55,434 nucleotides of DNA, taken from contig JBBINV010000018.1 of the NCBI GenBank assembly GCA_037443705.1, forward strand, positions 1-55,434, given 5' to 3'. The notes under the pieces were generated by a model, which was given only the letters and a program-made list of their open reading frames with translations, did not search any database and had not been told where the DNA came from. This DNA comes from 2-02-FULL-66-14 sp037443705. Its GTDB lineage: Bacteria > Pseudomonadota > Gammaproteobacteria > Burkholderiales > SG8-39. How positions within the stretch are numbered: position 1 is the first letter of the stretch; each line of letters starts with the position of its first letter. Made by a program: the position numbers and the translations under genes. Of the stretch, positions 8,358-15,888 are shown piece after piece.

Positions 8358-8681
8358 TCACCGCTCGAGCAGATGCTTCTTGTCCCTGACCTTCGACCAC
8401 TCGTCGGCGTCGGCGGGCGCGGGCTTGCGCTCGATGATCGGCTTCCAGAGCTTCGCGAGCTCGGCGTTCATCGCGACGAACTCGCGCTGAGCGTCCGGCA
8501 CGTCGTCCTCGGCGAAGATCGCCTCGACCGGGCACTCGGGCACGCAAAGGGTGCAGTCGATGCACTCGTCCGGGTCGATCACCAGCATGTTCGGCCCCTC
8601 GCGGAAGCAGTCCACGGGACAGACATCCACGCAATCGGTGTACTTGCACTTGACGCAGGCTTCGGTGACGACGTAGGTCAT
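8358..8681 (-). CDS. fdxA: 7Fe-8S ferredoxin
   Basis: Small electron carrier of 107 residues. Cys9, Cys17 and Cys50 fit a 3Fe-4S cluster and Cys21, Cys40, Cys43 and Cys46 a 4Fe-4S cluster; Cys12 and Cys25 are extra, as usual for the FdxA family. The sequence runs TEACVKCKYTDCVDVCPVDC and then DECIDCTLCVPECPVEA, followed by a C-terminal extension of about 50 residues typical of proteobacterial FdxA. The ATG at 8681 is the only sensible start. It is divergent from trxA. The electron donors and acceptors cannot be read from the context; the neighbouring HicB-like gene begins about 130 bases downstream and is probably unrelated. Confidence 0.95.
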   Translation of the reverse strand: MTYVVTEACVKCKYTDCVDVCPVDCFREGPNMLVIDPDECIDCTLCVPECPVEAIFAEDDVPDAQREFVAMNAELAKLWKPIIERKPAPADADEWSKVRDKKHLLER

Positions 8682-8693
8682 GACGGCAACAAG

Positions 8694-8707
8694 ATGATTT
8701 GAATCAA
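8694..8707. promoter_or_regulatory. Possible FNR/CRP-family site upstream of fdxA
   Basis: Reading on the minus strand, TTGAT-TCAA-ATCAT matches the FNR-type pattern TTGAT-N4-ATCAA at all but one base. It lies 13-26 bases upstream of the fdxA start, close for an activator, so it could instead repress or be chance. Support is the sequence match alone. Confidence 0.3.
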
Positions 8708-8737
8708 AAGTTTAGCACGCTGCCAGCAATCCGCCTC

Positions 8738-8766
8738 TTGGGAACGCGGGCCTCCGGCCCCATAAT
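8738..8766 (+). promoter_or_regulatory. Putative sigma70 promoter of trxA
   Basis: TTGGGA (8738-8743), a 17-base spacer and CATAAT (8761-8766) precede the trxA ATG by 35 bases. The -10 box sits inside the palindrome CCCCATAATTGGGG (8757-8770), which could form a hairpin or operator. Confidence 0.5.
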
Positions 8767-8801
8767 TGGGGTTCCCGTCCGCAATTCTTTCCCGAGGAGC
8801 C

Positions 8802-9131
8802 ATGAGCAGTTCCAGCATCCAGCACGTCACGGACGCGAGTTTCGAGCCCGACGTCCTCAATTCCGAGATTCCCGTCCTGGTGGATTACTGGGCCGAGTGG
8901 TGTGGCCCGTGCAAGTCGATCGCCCCGATCCTGGAGCAGGTCGCCAAGGAGTACGACGGTCGCCTCAAGATCGCCAAGATCAACGTCGACGAGAACCAGC
9001 AGGTCCCGGCGCGCTTCGGCATCCGCGGCATCCCGACGCTGATGCTGTTCAAGAACGGCAACGTCGAGGCCACGCGTGTGGGGGCGCTGTCGAAATCGCA
9101 GCTGACCGCTTTTCTTGACAGCAATATCTAA
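8802..9131 (+). CDS. trxA: Thioredoxin
   Basis: Cytosolic protein-disulfide reductant of 109 residues. The active site WAEWCGPCKS gives Cys34 and Cys37, and the conserved cis-proline is in GIRGIPTLMLFKNG. The upstream in-frame ATG at 8766 is rejected because it falls on the -10 box; ATG 8802 has GAGGAG at 8793-8799. It is followed by rho, the usual order in Beta- and Gammaproteobacteria. A promoter for rho lies in its last codons. Thioredoxin is also the expected electron donor for the class I ribonucleotide reductase encoded at 33898-37856. Confidence 0.97.
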   Translation: MSSSSIQHVTDASFEPDVLNSEIPVLVDYWAEWCGPCKSIAPILEQVAKEYDGRLKIAKINVDENQQVPARFGIRGIPTLMLFKNGNVEATRVGALSKSQLTAFLDSNI

Positions 9132-9143
9132 AACGCCTAGTCT
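9115..9143 (+). promoter_or_regulatory. Putative sigma70 promoter of rho inside the 3' end of trxA
   Basis: A perfect -35 box TTGACA (9115-9120) is followed by exactly 17 bases and TAGTCT (9138-9143). It would start a transcript near 9150, giving a leader of about 80 bases before rho. The -35 box lies in trxA codons. Confidence 0.6.
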
Positions 9144-9231
9144 TTGATTTACAAGTTGTACCCGGCGCCGGGTCAGGCGCACTTTCCTCAAGGAAGTCGG
9201 TAGCACACCCAGGGCAGTTTTCCGTTCATCC

Positions 9232-10491
9232 ATGCATCTTTCCGAACTCAAGACCCTCCACGTCTCCGAGCTGCTCGAAAAAGCGGTCGCGAACCAGATC
9301 GACAACGCGAGCCGTCTGAGAAAGCAGGACCTGATCTTCGCGCTGCTCAAGAACCAGGCGAAGAAGGGCGAATCGATCTACGGCGACGGCACGCTCGAGG
9401 TGCTCCCCGACGGCTTCGGGTTCCTCCGGTCGCCGGACACGAGCTACCTCGCCTCGACCGACGATATCTACGTCAGCCCCTCGCAGATCCGGCGCTTCAA
9501 CCTGCACACCGGGGATTCGATCGAGGGCGAGATCCGCACGCCCAAGGATGGCGAGCGCTACTTCGCGCTCGTCAAGGTCGACAAGGTGAACGGCGAGCCG
9601 CCCGAGGCCGCCAAGCACAAGATCCTGTTCGAGAACCTGACGCCGCTCCACCCGGACAAGATGTTCAAGCTGGAGCGCGACATCAAGGCCGAGGAGAACA
9701 TCACGGGCCGGATCATCGACATCATCGCCCCGATCGGGAAGGGCCAGCGGGGCCTGATCGTCTCGCCGCCGAAGGCCGGCAAGACCGTGATGCTGCAGCA
9801 CATCGCGCACGCGCTCACCGCGAACCACCCGGACGTGCAGCTGATCGTGCTGCTGATCGACGAGCGTCCGGAGGAAGTGACCGAGATGAGCCGCTCGGTG
9901 CGGGGCGAGGTGGTCGCCTCCACGTTCGACGAGCCCGCCTCACGCCACGTGCAGGTCGCCGAGATGGTGATCGAGAAGGCGAAGCGCCTTGTCGAGCACA
10001 AGAAGGACGTGGTGATCCTGCTGGATTCGATCACGCGCCTCGCGCGCGCCTACAACACGGTGCAGCCGGCCTCGGGCAAGGTGCTCACGGGCGGCGTCGA
10101 CGCGAACGCGCTGCAGAAGCCCAAGCGCTTCTTCGGCGCGGCGCGAAACGTGGAGGAAGGCGGGTCGCTCACGATCATCGCCACCGCCCTCATCGACACC
10201 GGCAGCCGGATGGACGACGTGATCTACGAGGAGTTCAAGGGCACCGGCAACCTCGAGATCCACCTCGACCGCCGCATGCACGAGAAGCGCATCTTCCCGG
10301 CGATCAACGTAAACCGCTCGGGCACGCGCCGCGAGGAGCTGCTGATCGAAAAAGACATCCTGCAGAAGATCTGGGTGCTGCGCAAGCTCCTCTTCCCGAT
10401 GGACGAGCTCGAGGCGGCCGAGTTCCTGATCGACAAGGTGCGCGCCACCAAGACCAACGCCGACTTCTTCGATTCGATGCGCCGCGGCTAG
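9232..10491 (+). CDS. rho: Transcription termination factor Rho
   Basis: Hexameric RNA-dependent ATPase that ends transcription at C-rich, untranslated RNA. The 419-residue length is standard. The N-terminal Rho domain starts LSELKTLHVSELL; the cold-shock-like RNA-binding fold has GFGFLR (residues 61-66). Walker A is in SPPKAGKTVM (about 178-187), Walker B in VVILLDSITRLARAYN, and the Q-loop in GGVDANALQKPKRFF. The ATG at 9232 matches the conserved N-terminus, yet the bases before it (TTTTCCGTTCATCC) contain no Shine-Dalgarno, so initiation may be weak or leader-controlled. Rho autoregulation through its leader is known in E. coli; the leader here is about 80 bases. Confidence 0.98.
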   Translation: MHLSELKTLHVSELLEKAVANQIDNASRLRKQDLIFALLKNQAKKGESIYGDGTLEVLPDGFGFLRSPDTSYLASTDDIYVSPSQIRRFNLHTGDSIEGEIRTPKDGERYFALVKVDKVNGEPPEAAKHKILFENLTPLHPDKMFKLERDIKAEENITGRIIDIIAPIGKGQRGLIVSPPKAGKTVMLQHIAHALTANHPDVQLIVLLIDERPEEVTEMSRSVRGEVVASTFDEPASRHVQVAEMVIEKAKRLVEHKKDVVILLDSITRLARAYNTVQPASGKVLTGGVDANALQKPKRFFGAARNVEEGGSLTIIATALIDTGSRMDDVIYEEFKGTGNLEIHLDRRMHEKRIFPAINVNRSGTRREELLIEKDILQKIWVLRKLLFPMDELEAAEFLIDKVRATKTNADFFDSMRRG

Positions 10492-10501
10492 CGCCGCGTG
10501 C

Positions 10502-10809
10502 GGCCCTCGCCGCGCAGGCGGCGACCCGGGCAAGGGCGCGAGCCACTTCTTCCTCAAGTTCGCCGGCGGCTTCTCGGCGCCGGTGCATCACCGCAGCTCG
10601 AACCACTACGTGACCGTGGTCGCGGGGACTCTGGTGCTCAACGTGGACGGCAAGGACCACAAGCTCCCCGCGGGCTCGTCTTCGCCTTCACCGGCAAGAA
10701 GCCGCACGCCACGCGCTGCGAGGCGGGCGCCGGGTGCGTGCTGGCGATGGACGTGCGCGGCAAGTGGGACGTGGTAATGCCCAGGGCCATGCCGGCGGCG
10801 AAGAAGTAA
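10502..10809 (+). pseudogene. Decayed cupin-domain protein (5' truncated, frameshifted)
   Basis: From about 10520 one frame reads as a cupin (SHFFLKFAGGFSAPVHHRSS, NHYVTVVAGTLVLNVDGK) up to LPAGS near 10680. The reading then continues only in the next frame as FAFTGKKPHATRCEAGAG and DVRGKWDVV to a stop at 10807-10809. One base appears to be missing in the sequence that should encode a hydrophobic residue before FAFTG. The usual N-terminal part and start codon are absent because similarity begins almost at the rho stop codon. The gene is therefore doubly damaged: a 5' deletion fused to the rho end plus a frameshift. The metal-binding His pair (PVHHRSSNHY) survives. Original function unknown. 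Confidence 0.75.
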
Positions 10810-10823
10810 CGCGGCCCCGAGGC

Positions 10824-10900
10824 GATCGGGACAGACCTCGGCGTTTCGGCCTGCGTTTCAGGCGGTTAGCGCGCGAAATCGGAGTCTGTCCCCGATTTCG
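10824..10900. repeat. REP-like palindromic element with GGGACAGAC/GTCTGTCC arms
   Basis: CGATCGGGACAGACC (10823-10837) is matched in inverted orientation by AGTCTGTCCCCGAT (10883-10896). The second arm is itself a hairpin: CGAAATCGG (10874-10882), loop AGTCTGTCC, CCGATTTCG (10892-10900). Such GGGACAGAC palindromes are, as I recall, frequent in proteobacterial genomes and often tied to REP-associated (Y1) transposases. No transposase is present here. Confidence 0.55.
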
Positions 10901-10905
10901 GCGCG

Positions 10906-10934
10906 TTGCAATAAGCGCTTGATTTCTGTATAGT
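10906..10934 (+). promoter_or_regulatory. Putative sigma70 promoter of rpmE2
   Basis: TTGCAA (10906-10911), a 17-base spacer and TATAGT (10929-10934) lie 30 bases before the L31 gene and directly after the REP-like hairpin. Confidence 0.6.
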
Positions 10935-10964
10935 TCGCGCCTCTTCCGCAGCCGACGAAGCGCC

Positions 10965-11222
10965 ATGAAGCCAGGCATCCATCCGCAGTACCAGCCGGTG
11001 ATCTTCCTCGACACCGCGTCGAACCACTCCTTCCTCACCCGCTCGGCAATTGACACGAAGGGCCGCGAAACGATGAAGTGGGCCGACGGCAAAGAGTACC
11101 CCGTGGTCAAGGTCGAGGTGTCCTCCGAGTCGCACTCGTACTACACCGGCAAGCAGAAGATCGTCGACACCGCCGGCCGGGTCGAGAAGTTCAAGCGCCG
11201 CTACACCAAGAAGAAGACGTAG
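10965..11222 (+). CDS. rpmE2: 50S ribosomal protein L31, type B (zinc-independent)
   Basis: Ribosomal protein of 85 residues. MKPGIHPQYQPVIFLDTASN is the type B start. The zinc-binding CxxC of type A L31 is absent (no cysteine at all), so this is the paralogue that can replace the zinc form when zinc is scarce. A good promoter stands just upstream. I see no convincing Zur palindrome in the 60 bases before the ATG, so zinc control is possible but not supported here. The next gene starts 12 bases downstream on the same strand but is functionally unrelated. Confidence 0.95.
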   Translation: MKPGIHPQYQPVIFLDTASNHSFLTRSAIDTKGRETMKWADGKEYPVVKVEVSSESHSYYTGKQKIVDTAGRVEKFKRRYTKKKT

Positions 11223-11233
11223 GCCCCCGGGGC

Positions 11234-12844
11234 ATGCCGCCCCGCCTCACGCTGCCGCCCTCGCGCGCGGTCCTCGCGCTGCTCGCGGCCGCGTTCGTCC
11301 TGCCCGGGCTGATCGGGCACGACCCGTGGAAGTCGTTCGACGCGGTCGCGATCGAGATCGCGAGTCAGATGCACCGCACCGGAGACTGGCTCGTGCCGCG
11401 CATCGCGGGAGAGCCCTGGCTCGAGGATCCGCCGTTCTATCACTGGACGGCGGCCGCGTTCGTGAAGCTCCTCGCGTGGGCCGTTCCGGTGCACGCCGCC
11501 GTCCGGCTGGCGAGCGGGGTCTTCGTGCTTGCGGCGCTGTGGTTCGCGTATCTCGCGGCGCGGCACTGGGCGCCGCGGGAAAACCGGCGGCTCGCAGGCG
11601 CCACCGCGATGCTCGTGCTCGCCGGCTCCGTCGGGCTGATGGTTCATGCGCACGAGGCGGTCCCGGACCTCGCGGCGCTCGCGGCTTCGTGCGCCGCGTT
11701 CGTGTTCCTCGGACGGGCGACCCGCAAGCCGCTCGGCTCGGGGCTCGCGTTCGGCGCCGCGCTCGGCGCCGCATTCCTTTCCGCGGGCTGGGTCGCGCCG
11801 GCCGCGCCGGGGCTCGCGGCGCTCGCCACCGTGCTCTCGTGCGATTCGCTGCGAAACCGCGGCGGGGCCGTGTTCCTGCTCGCCGCCGCCGCGGTCGCGG
11901 CAGCCGTCTCGGCGAGCTGGCCGGTTGCGCTCTACGCCCGTGAAGCCGCGCTCGCCCAGCAGTGGTGGGCCGGCCTTGCGCAGCCGCGCGGCGCGCTCGG
12001 CGCGAACCTGCGTTACTTCGCGGTCACCGCGAGCTGGTTCACCTGGCCGGCCTGGCCGATCGCGGCCTGGACACTATGGTCGGCGCGCCGGAGTCTTCGC
12101 GAGCCTCGCCTGTTCGCGCCGCTCGCGGGGCTCGTGTTCGCCGCAGGCGCCGCCGCGTACGCGGGTCCGCCACAGGACATCAGCCTCGTCCCGCTGCTGC
12201 CCCCACTTGCGCTGCTCGCGGCGCAGGGCATCGGGGGCCTGAAGCGCGGCGCCGCGCACGCGCTCGACTGGTTCGCGGTCATGACCTTCGGCTTCTTCGC
12301 GGCGCTCGTCTGGCTCGGCTACGTCGCGATGACGACCGGCTGGCCGCCGCGCATCGCGCGCAATTTCGCCAAGACCGCGCCCGGATTCGTGCAAGGGATC
12401 GAGCCCGCGTCGCTCGCCCTCGCGGCGGTGCTCCTCGCGGGCTGGCTCTACGTGGCGCTGTTCACCGCGCCCTCGCCGGCGCGCGGCGTGCTGCGCTGGG
12501 CCGCGGGGGTGGCGCTCCTCTGGGGCAGCTTCGCGGCGTTATGGATGCCGTGGGCCGACTACCAGAAGAGCTACCGAGGCGTAGCGCTGCAGCTGAAATC
12601 CCGCATCCCGGGCGAGGCCGGCTGCATCGCGCGCGAAGGCATGGGGTTGCCGCAGCGTGCCGCGCTCAGCTATCACGCGGGGATCCGGACGGCGCCCTCG
12701 CGTTCGCAGTGCCGCTATGTGATCATTCAGGGAAGCCCGCGCGAGGAGCGCGGCGCGCCCGGCCCCGGCTGGAGGAAGCTGGCCGATGTCGGCCGACCGG
12801 GCGACAAGGCCGAGCGCTACCGCCTTTACCAGCGACTGCCATGA
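11234..12844 (+). CDS. Glycosyltransferase family 39 (ArnT/PMT-like) membrane protein
   Basis: Integral membrane glycosyltransferase of 536 residues with about a dozen hydrophobic segments. It probably uses a polyprenyl-linked sugar on the periplasmic side. The first periplasmic loop has the family signature: Asp in WKSFDAVAIEIASQM, then GDWLVPRIAGEPWLEDPPFY, equivalent to the ArnT 'EKPPL' region but with ED in place of EK. ATG 11234 is chosen; a frame extension to 11078 only overlaps L31 and has no hydrophobic start. Its stop overlaps the pgi start (ATGA at 12841-12844), so the two are translationally coupled. Acceptor (lipid A, protein or other) cannot be read from sequence. Confidence 0.85.
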   Translation: MPPRLTLPPSRAVLALLAAAFVLPGLIGHDPWKSFDAVAIEIASQMHRTGDWLVPRIAGEPWLEDPPFYHWTAAAFVKLLAWAVPVHAAVRLASGVFVLAALWFAYLAARHWAPRENRRLAGATAMLVLAGSVGLMVHAHEAVPDLAALAASCAAFVFLGRATRKPLGSGLAFGAALGAAFLSAGWVAPAAPGLAALATVLSCDSLRNRGGAVFLLAAAAVAAAVSASWPVALYAREAALAQQWWAGLAQPRGALGANLRYFAVTASWFTWPAWPIAAWTLWSARRSLREPRLFAPLAGLVFAAGAAAYAGPPQDISLVPLLPPLALLAAQGIGGLKRGAAHALDWFAVMTFGFFAALVWLGYVAMTTGWPPRIARNFAKTAPGFVQGIEPASLALAAVLLAGWLYVALFTAPSPARGVLRWAAGVALLWGSFAALWMPWADYQKSYRGVALQLKSRIPGEAGCIAREGMGLPQRAALSYHAGIRTAPSRSQCRYVIIQGSPREERGAPGPGWRKLADVGRPGDKAERYRLYQRLP

Positions 12845-14310
12845 ACACCCTTGCCCCCGCCGATTGCCCCAGCTGGTCGGCGCTCGCCGCGCACGCCGCG
12901 CGCTGGCGCGAGCGGCGGCTCCAGCCGGACGCGGCGCCGTGGCGGCTGCACGGAGCCGGTCTGGAGCTGGATCTCTCGCGGCACTGGATCGACCCGGAGG
13001 CGCTCGCGGCGCTGGTCCGGCTCGCGCACGAGCGGGACCTGAGCGGCTGGCGCGACGCGCTGCTCGCCGGCCGGACGGTCAACTCGACCGAGCGCCGCCC
13101 CGCATGGCACTCGGCGCTGCGCGCGGGAGAGGCCGCACCCGGCGAAGTGCGCCACACGCTGGCGCGAATGGCCTCGCTCGCGGCGAGCATCCGCGCGGGC
13201 GGCACGATCCGGCGCGTAATCCACCTCGGCATCGGCGGCTCGGACCTGGGCCCGCGGCTCGCGCTCGACGCGCTCGCCGGCCTCATCGAGCCGGGAATCG
13301 CCTTCGACTTCGCCTCCAACGCCGATCCGCTCGAGCTCGACCGCGCGCTCGCGGGAGCGCGCCCCGGGGAGACGCTCTTCGTGGTGGTGTCGAAGACTTT
13401 CACGACGGCGGAGACGATGGCGAACGCGTGCGCCGCGAAGGCCTGGCTCGGCGCCCTGCCCGTGGCGCATCATTTCGTCGCCGTGACCAGCAATACGGCC
13501 GCGGCGCTCGAGTTCGGGATCGCCGAGGAGCGGCTGCTCGCGATGCCCGACTGGGTCGGCGGGCGGTTCTCGGTCTGGTCCGCGGCGGGCTTCACGGTGA
13601 TGCTCGCCCTGGGCGAAGCCGCATTCCGGGAGCTGCTCGCGGGGGCGCACCAGATGGACCGCCACTTCGCCACCGCGCCACTCGAGGAGAACCTGCCCGT
13701 GGTGCTCGGTCTGCTCGACGTGTGGTACACGAACTTCCACGGCGCCGAGACGCGCGTCGTGCTGCCTTACGCGCATGCATTGCGGCTCCTGCCGTCGTGG
13801 CTTCAGCAGCTCGAAATGGAGTCCAACGGCAAGAGCGTGGACCGCGAGGGGCGCGCGGTAGGCTACGCGACCACGCCGGTGGTCTGGGGCGGGACCGGCA
13901 CGGTCTCGCAGCATTCGTTCCATCAGCACCTGCACCAGGGAACCTATCTCGTGCCCGCGGAGTTCGTGATCGTGCGCGCGCCGATGGGAAGCGACCCCGA
14001 GCGCCACGCGATGCTGCTCGCGAACGCCGAAGCGCAGGCCGACGCGCTCGCCTTCGGCACGCGCGACGCGGCGCTTCCCGCGCACCGGCGTCATTCCGGC
14101 AACCGGCCCTCGGGCACGATCGCGCTGGAGCGTCTGGACCCGCACCACCTGGGACGGCTGCTCGCGATGTACGAGCACCGCGCCTTCACTGCGGGAACGA
14201 TCTGGAACGTGAACAGCTTCGACCAGTGGGGCGTCGAGCTCGGCAAGCAGCTGGCGAGAGACATTCTTTCGAGGAGGACGCAGGCGTGGACCAGGAAACC
14301 TTCAATCTGA
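12841..14310 (+). CDS. pgi: Glucose-6-phosphate isomerase
   Basis: Interconverts glucose-6-phosphate and fructose-6-phosphate in glycolysis and gluconeogenesis. 489 residues, on the short side for the bacterial family (about 550 in E. coli). Conserved blocks include VIHLGIGGSDLGPRLALDAL (sugar-phosphate site), VVSKTFTTAETMANA, WVGGRFSVWSAAGF, QLEMESNGKSVD and the C-terminal FDQWGVELGKQLA with the active-site lysine. The start overlaps the preceding glycosyltransferase stop by 4 bases, and its last codons overlap the DUF6494 gene by 25 bases. The coupling to a sugar transferase may simply reflect compact gene packing. Confidence 0.97.
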   Translation: MNTLAPADCPSWSALAAHAARWRERRLQPDAAPWRLHGAGLELDLSRHWIDPEALAALVRLAHERDLSGWRDALLAGRTVNSTERRPAWHSALRAGEAAPGEVRHTLARMASLAASIRAGGTIRRVIHLGIGGSDLGPRLALDALAGLIEPGIAFDFASNADPLELDRALAGARPGETLFVVVSKTFTTAETMANACAAKAWLGALPVAHHFVAVTSNTAAALEFGIAEERLLAMPDWVGGRFSVWSAAGFTVMLALGEAAFRELLAGAHQMDRHFATAPLEENLPVVLGLLDVWYTNFHGAETRVVLPYAHALRLLPSWLQQLEMESNGKSVDREGRAVGYATTPVVWGGTGTVSQHSFHQHLHQGTYLVPAEFVIVRAPMGSDPERHAMLLANAEAQADALAFGTRDAALPAHRRHSGNRPSGTIALERLDPHHLGRLLAMYEHRAFTAGTIWNVNSFDQWGVELGKQLARDILSRRTQAWTRKPSI

Positions 14311-14492
14311 GCATCCGCAAGTTCCTCAAGATGGTCGGGGTCAACTCGCAGCGCGAGATCGAAGTCGCGGTGCAGAAGGCCCTCGACGCGAAACGCCTCA
14401 AGGGCGACGAGACCCTGCCCGCCGCGGTGACGCTCGAGATCCCCGCGCTCGGCCTGAAGGTGCCGTTCGAGGGCGAAATCAGACTAAAATGA
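14286..14492 (+). CDS. Small DUF6494-type protein
   Basis: 68-residue protein beginning at GTG 14286 with GAGGAGG at 14272-14278. It starts inside the 3' end of pgi. The sequence (ETFNLSIRKFLKMVGVNSQR, EIEVAVQKALDAKRLKG) corresponds to a small conserved proteobacterial family that I recall as DUF6494. A helical N-terminal half with a 'REIE..V' segment is followed by a short beta-like C-terminus ending EGEIRLK. Function unknown. It lies between pgi and an FAD oxidoreductase that begins 4 bases later, so it is probably in the same transcript. Confidence 0.8.
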   Translation: MDQETFNLSIRKFLKMVGVNSQREIEVAVQKALDAKRLKGDETLPAAVTLEIPALGLKVPFEGEIRLK

Positions 14493-14496
14493 GCCG

Positions 14497-15888
14497 ATGA
14501 ACAAGGCCCGCGAGTTCGACCAGTCGGTGCTCGCCGAGCTGCGCGCGCTGCTCGGCGAGCGCGTCAGCGTCTCGGCCGCGGTGCGCGAGCACCACGGCAA
14601 GGACGAATCCTACTTTCCGTACGCCCCGCCGGACGCGGTCGTGTTTCCGCGTACCACGGAAGAAGTGCGCGATGTCGTCAACATTTGCCGGCGCCACCGC
14701 GTGCCGATGATCCCGTACGGCGTGGGAACGTCCCTCGAGGGCCACATCCTCGCGGTGCAGGGCGGAGTGTCGATCGACCTTTCGCAGATGAACCGCGTGG
14801 TCGCCATCCACGAGGCCGACCTCGACGCGGTGGTCGAGGCGGGCGTGACGCGCAAGCAGCTGAACGAATTCATCAAGCACACGGGGCTGTTCTTCCCCGT
14901 GGATCCGGGTGCCGACGCGACGCTCGGCGGCATGGCCGCGACTCGCGCCTCCGGGACGAACGCGGTGCGCTACGGGACGATGCGCGAGAACGTGCTGTCG
15001 CTCAAGGTCGTGCTCGCGGACGGGCGCGTGATCCAGACCTCGCGCCGCGCGAAGAAATCGGCTGCGGGCTACGACCTGACGCGCCTGTTCGTGGGATCGG
15101 AGGGGACCCTGGGCATCATCACCGAAGTGACGGTGCGGCTGTACCCGGTGCAGGAGGCGATGTCGGCAGCGGTGTGCGCGTTCGACTCGGTAGACGGCTG
15201 CACCCACACCGTGATCCAGACCATCCAGTCGGGCATCCCGGTGGCGCGCTGCGACATCGTGTGCGAGAAGACGATCGCCGCGATCAACAAGTACAAGAAG
15301 ACGGGCTATCGCGTCGCGCCCACGCTGTTCTTCGAGTTTCATGGATCAAGGACCTCGGTAGTGGAACAAGCGCAAGCGGTCCAGGCGATCGCCAGGGAGC
15401 ACGGCGGCATGGATTTCGTCTGGGCCACGCGCCCCGAAGAGCGCAGCCAGCTCTGGCAGGCGCGCCACGATGCCTATTTCGCGTGCCTGCAGATCCGGCC
15501 CGGGAGCCGCGCGGTCTCGACCGACGTATGCGTGCCGATCAGCCGCCTCGCCGAATGCGTGCACGAGACGATGGAGGACGTGAAGAGCTACATCGCGCCG
15601 GTGCCGCTCCTCGGGCATGTGGGCGACGGCAACTTCCACCTCATGTTCCTCGTGGATCCGCAAGTGCCCGGGGAGACCGAGCTCGCCAAGCAGTTCAACC
15701 GGCGCCTGGTGGAACGCGCGCTGCGTATGGAGGGCACCTGCACCGGCGAGCACGGCATCGGCTACGGCAAGCTCGAGTCGCTGCGCGCCGAGCTCGGCGA
15801 GGACGTGATCGACCTGATGCGCGATATCAAGCGTTCCTTCGACCCGGACAACCTGATGAACCCTGGCAAGGTCCTGCCCGAAGCATGA
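14497..15888 (+). CDS. FAD-linked D-2-hydroxyacid dehydrogenase (LDHD/GlcD-like)
   Basis: 463-residue FAD-binding oxidoreductase of the VAO/PCMH type. The N-terminal FAD domain shows VPMIPYGVGTSLEGH, DPGADATLGGMAATRASGTN and GSEGTLGIITEVTVRLYP. The C-terminal FAD-linked oxidase domain shows LLGHVGDGNFHLMF and CTGEHGIGYGK, the metal/substrate motifs of D-lactate dehydrogenases (cytochrome or LDHD type) and GlcD. Likely reaction: oxidation of D-lactate, D-2-hydroxyglutarate or glycolate with electrons passed to the respiratory chain; which substrate is not decidable. No GlcE or GlcF subunit genes follow. Its stop overlaps the RidA start (ATGA, 15885-15888). Confidence 0.9.
   Translation: MNKAREFDQSVLAELRALLGERVSVSAAVREHHGKDESYFPYAPPDAVVFPRTTEEVRDVVNICRRHRVPMIPYGVGTSLEGHILAVQGGVSIDLSQMNRVVAIHEADLDAVVEAGVTRKQLNEFIKHTGLFFPVDPGADATLGGMAATRASGTNAVRYGTMRENVLSLKVVLADGRVIQTSRRAKKSAAGYDLTRLFVGSEGTLGIITEVTVRLYPVQEAMSAAVCAFDSVDGCTHTVIQTIQSGIPVARCDIVCEKTIAAINKYKKTGYRVAPTLFFEFHGSRTSVVEQAQAVQAIAREHGGMDFVWATRPEERSQLWQARHDAYFACLQIRPGSRAVSTDVCVPISRLAECVHETMEDVKSYIAPVPLLGHVGDGNFHLMFLVDPQVPGETELAKQFNRRLVERALRMEGTCTGEHGIGYGKLESLRAELGEDVIDLMRDIKRSFDPDNLMNPGKVLPEA

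Noticed and set aside
11078..11233. Extended N-terminus for the GT39 protein
   Set aside because: The extension overlaps rpmE2 in another frame and has no membrane or family similarity; ATG 11234 precedes the first membrane helix.
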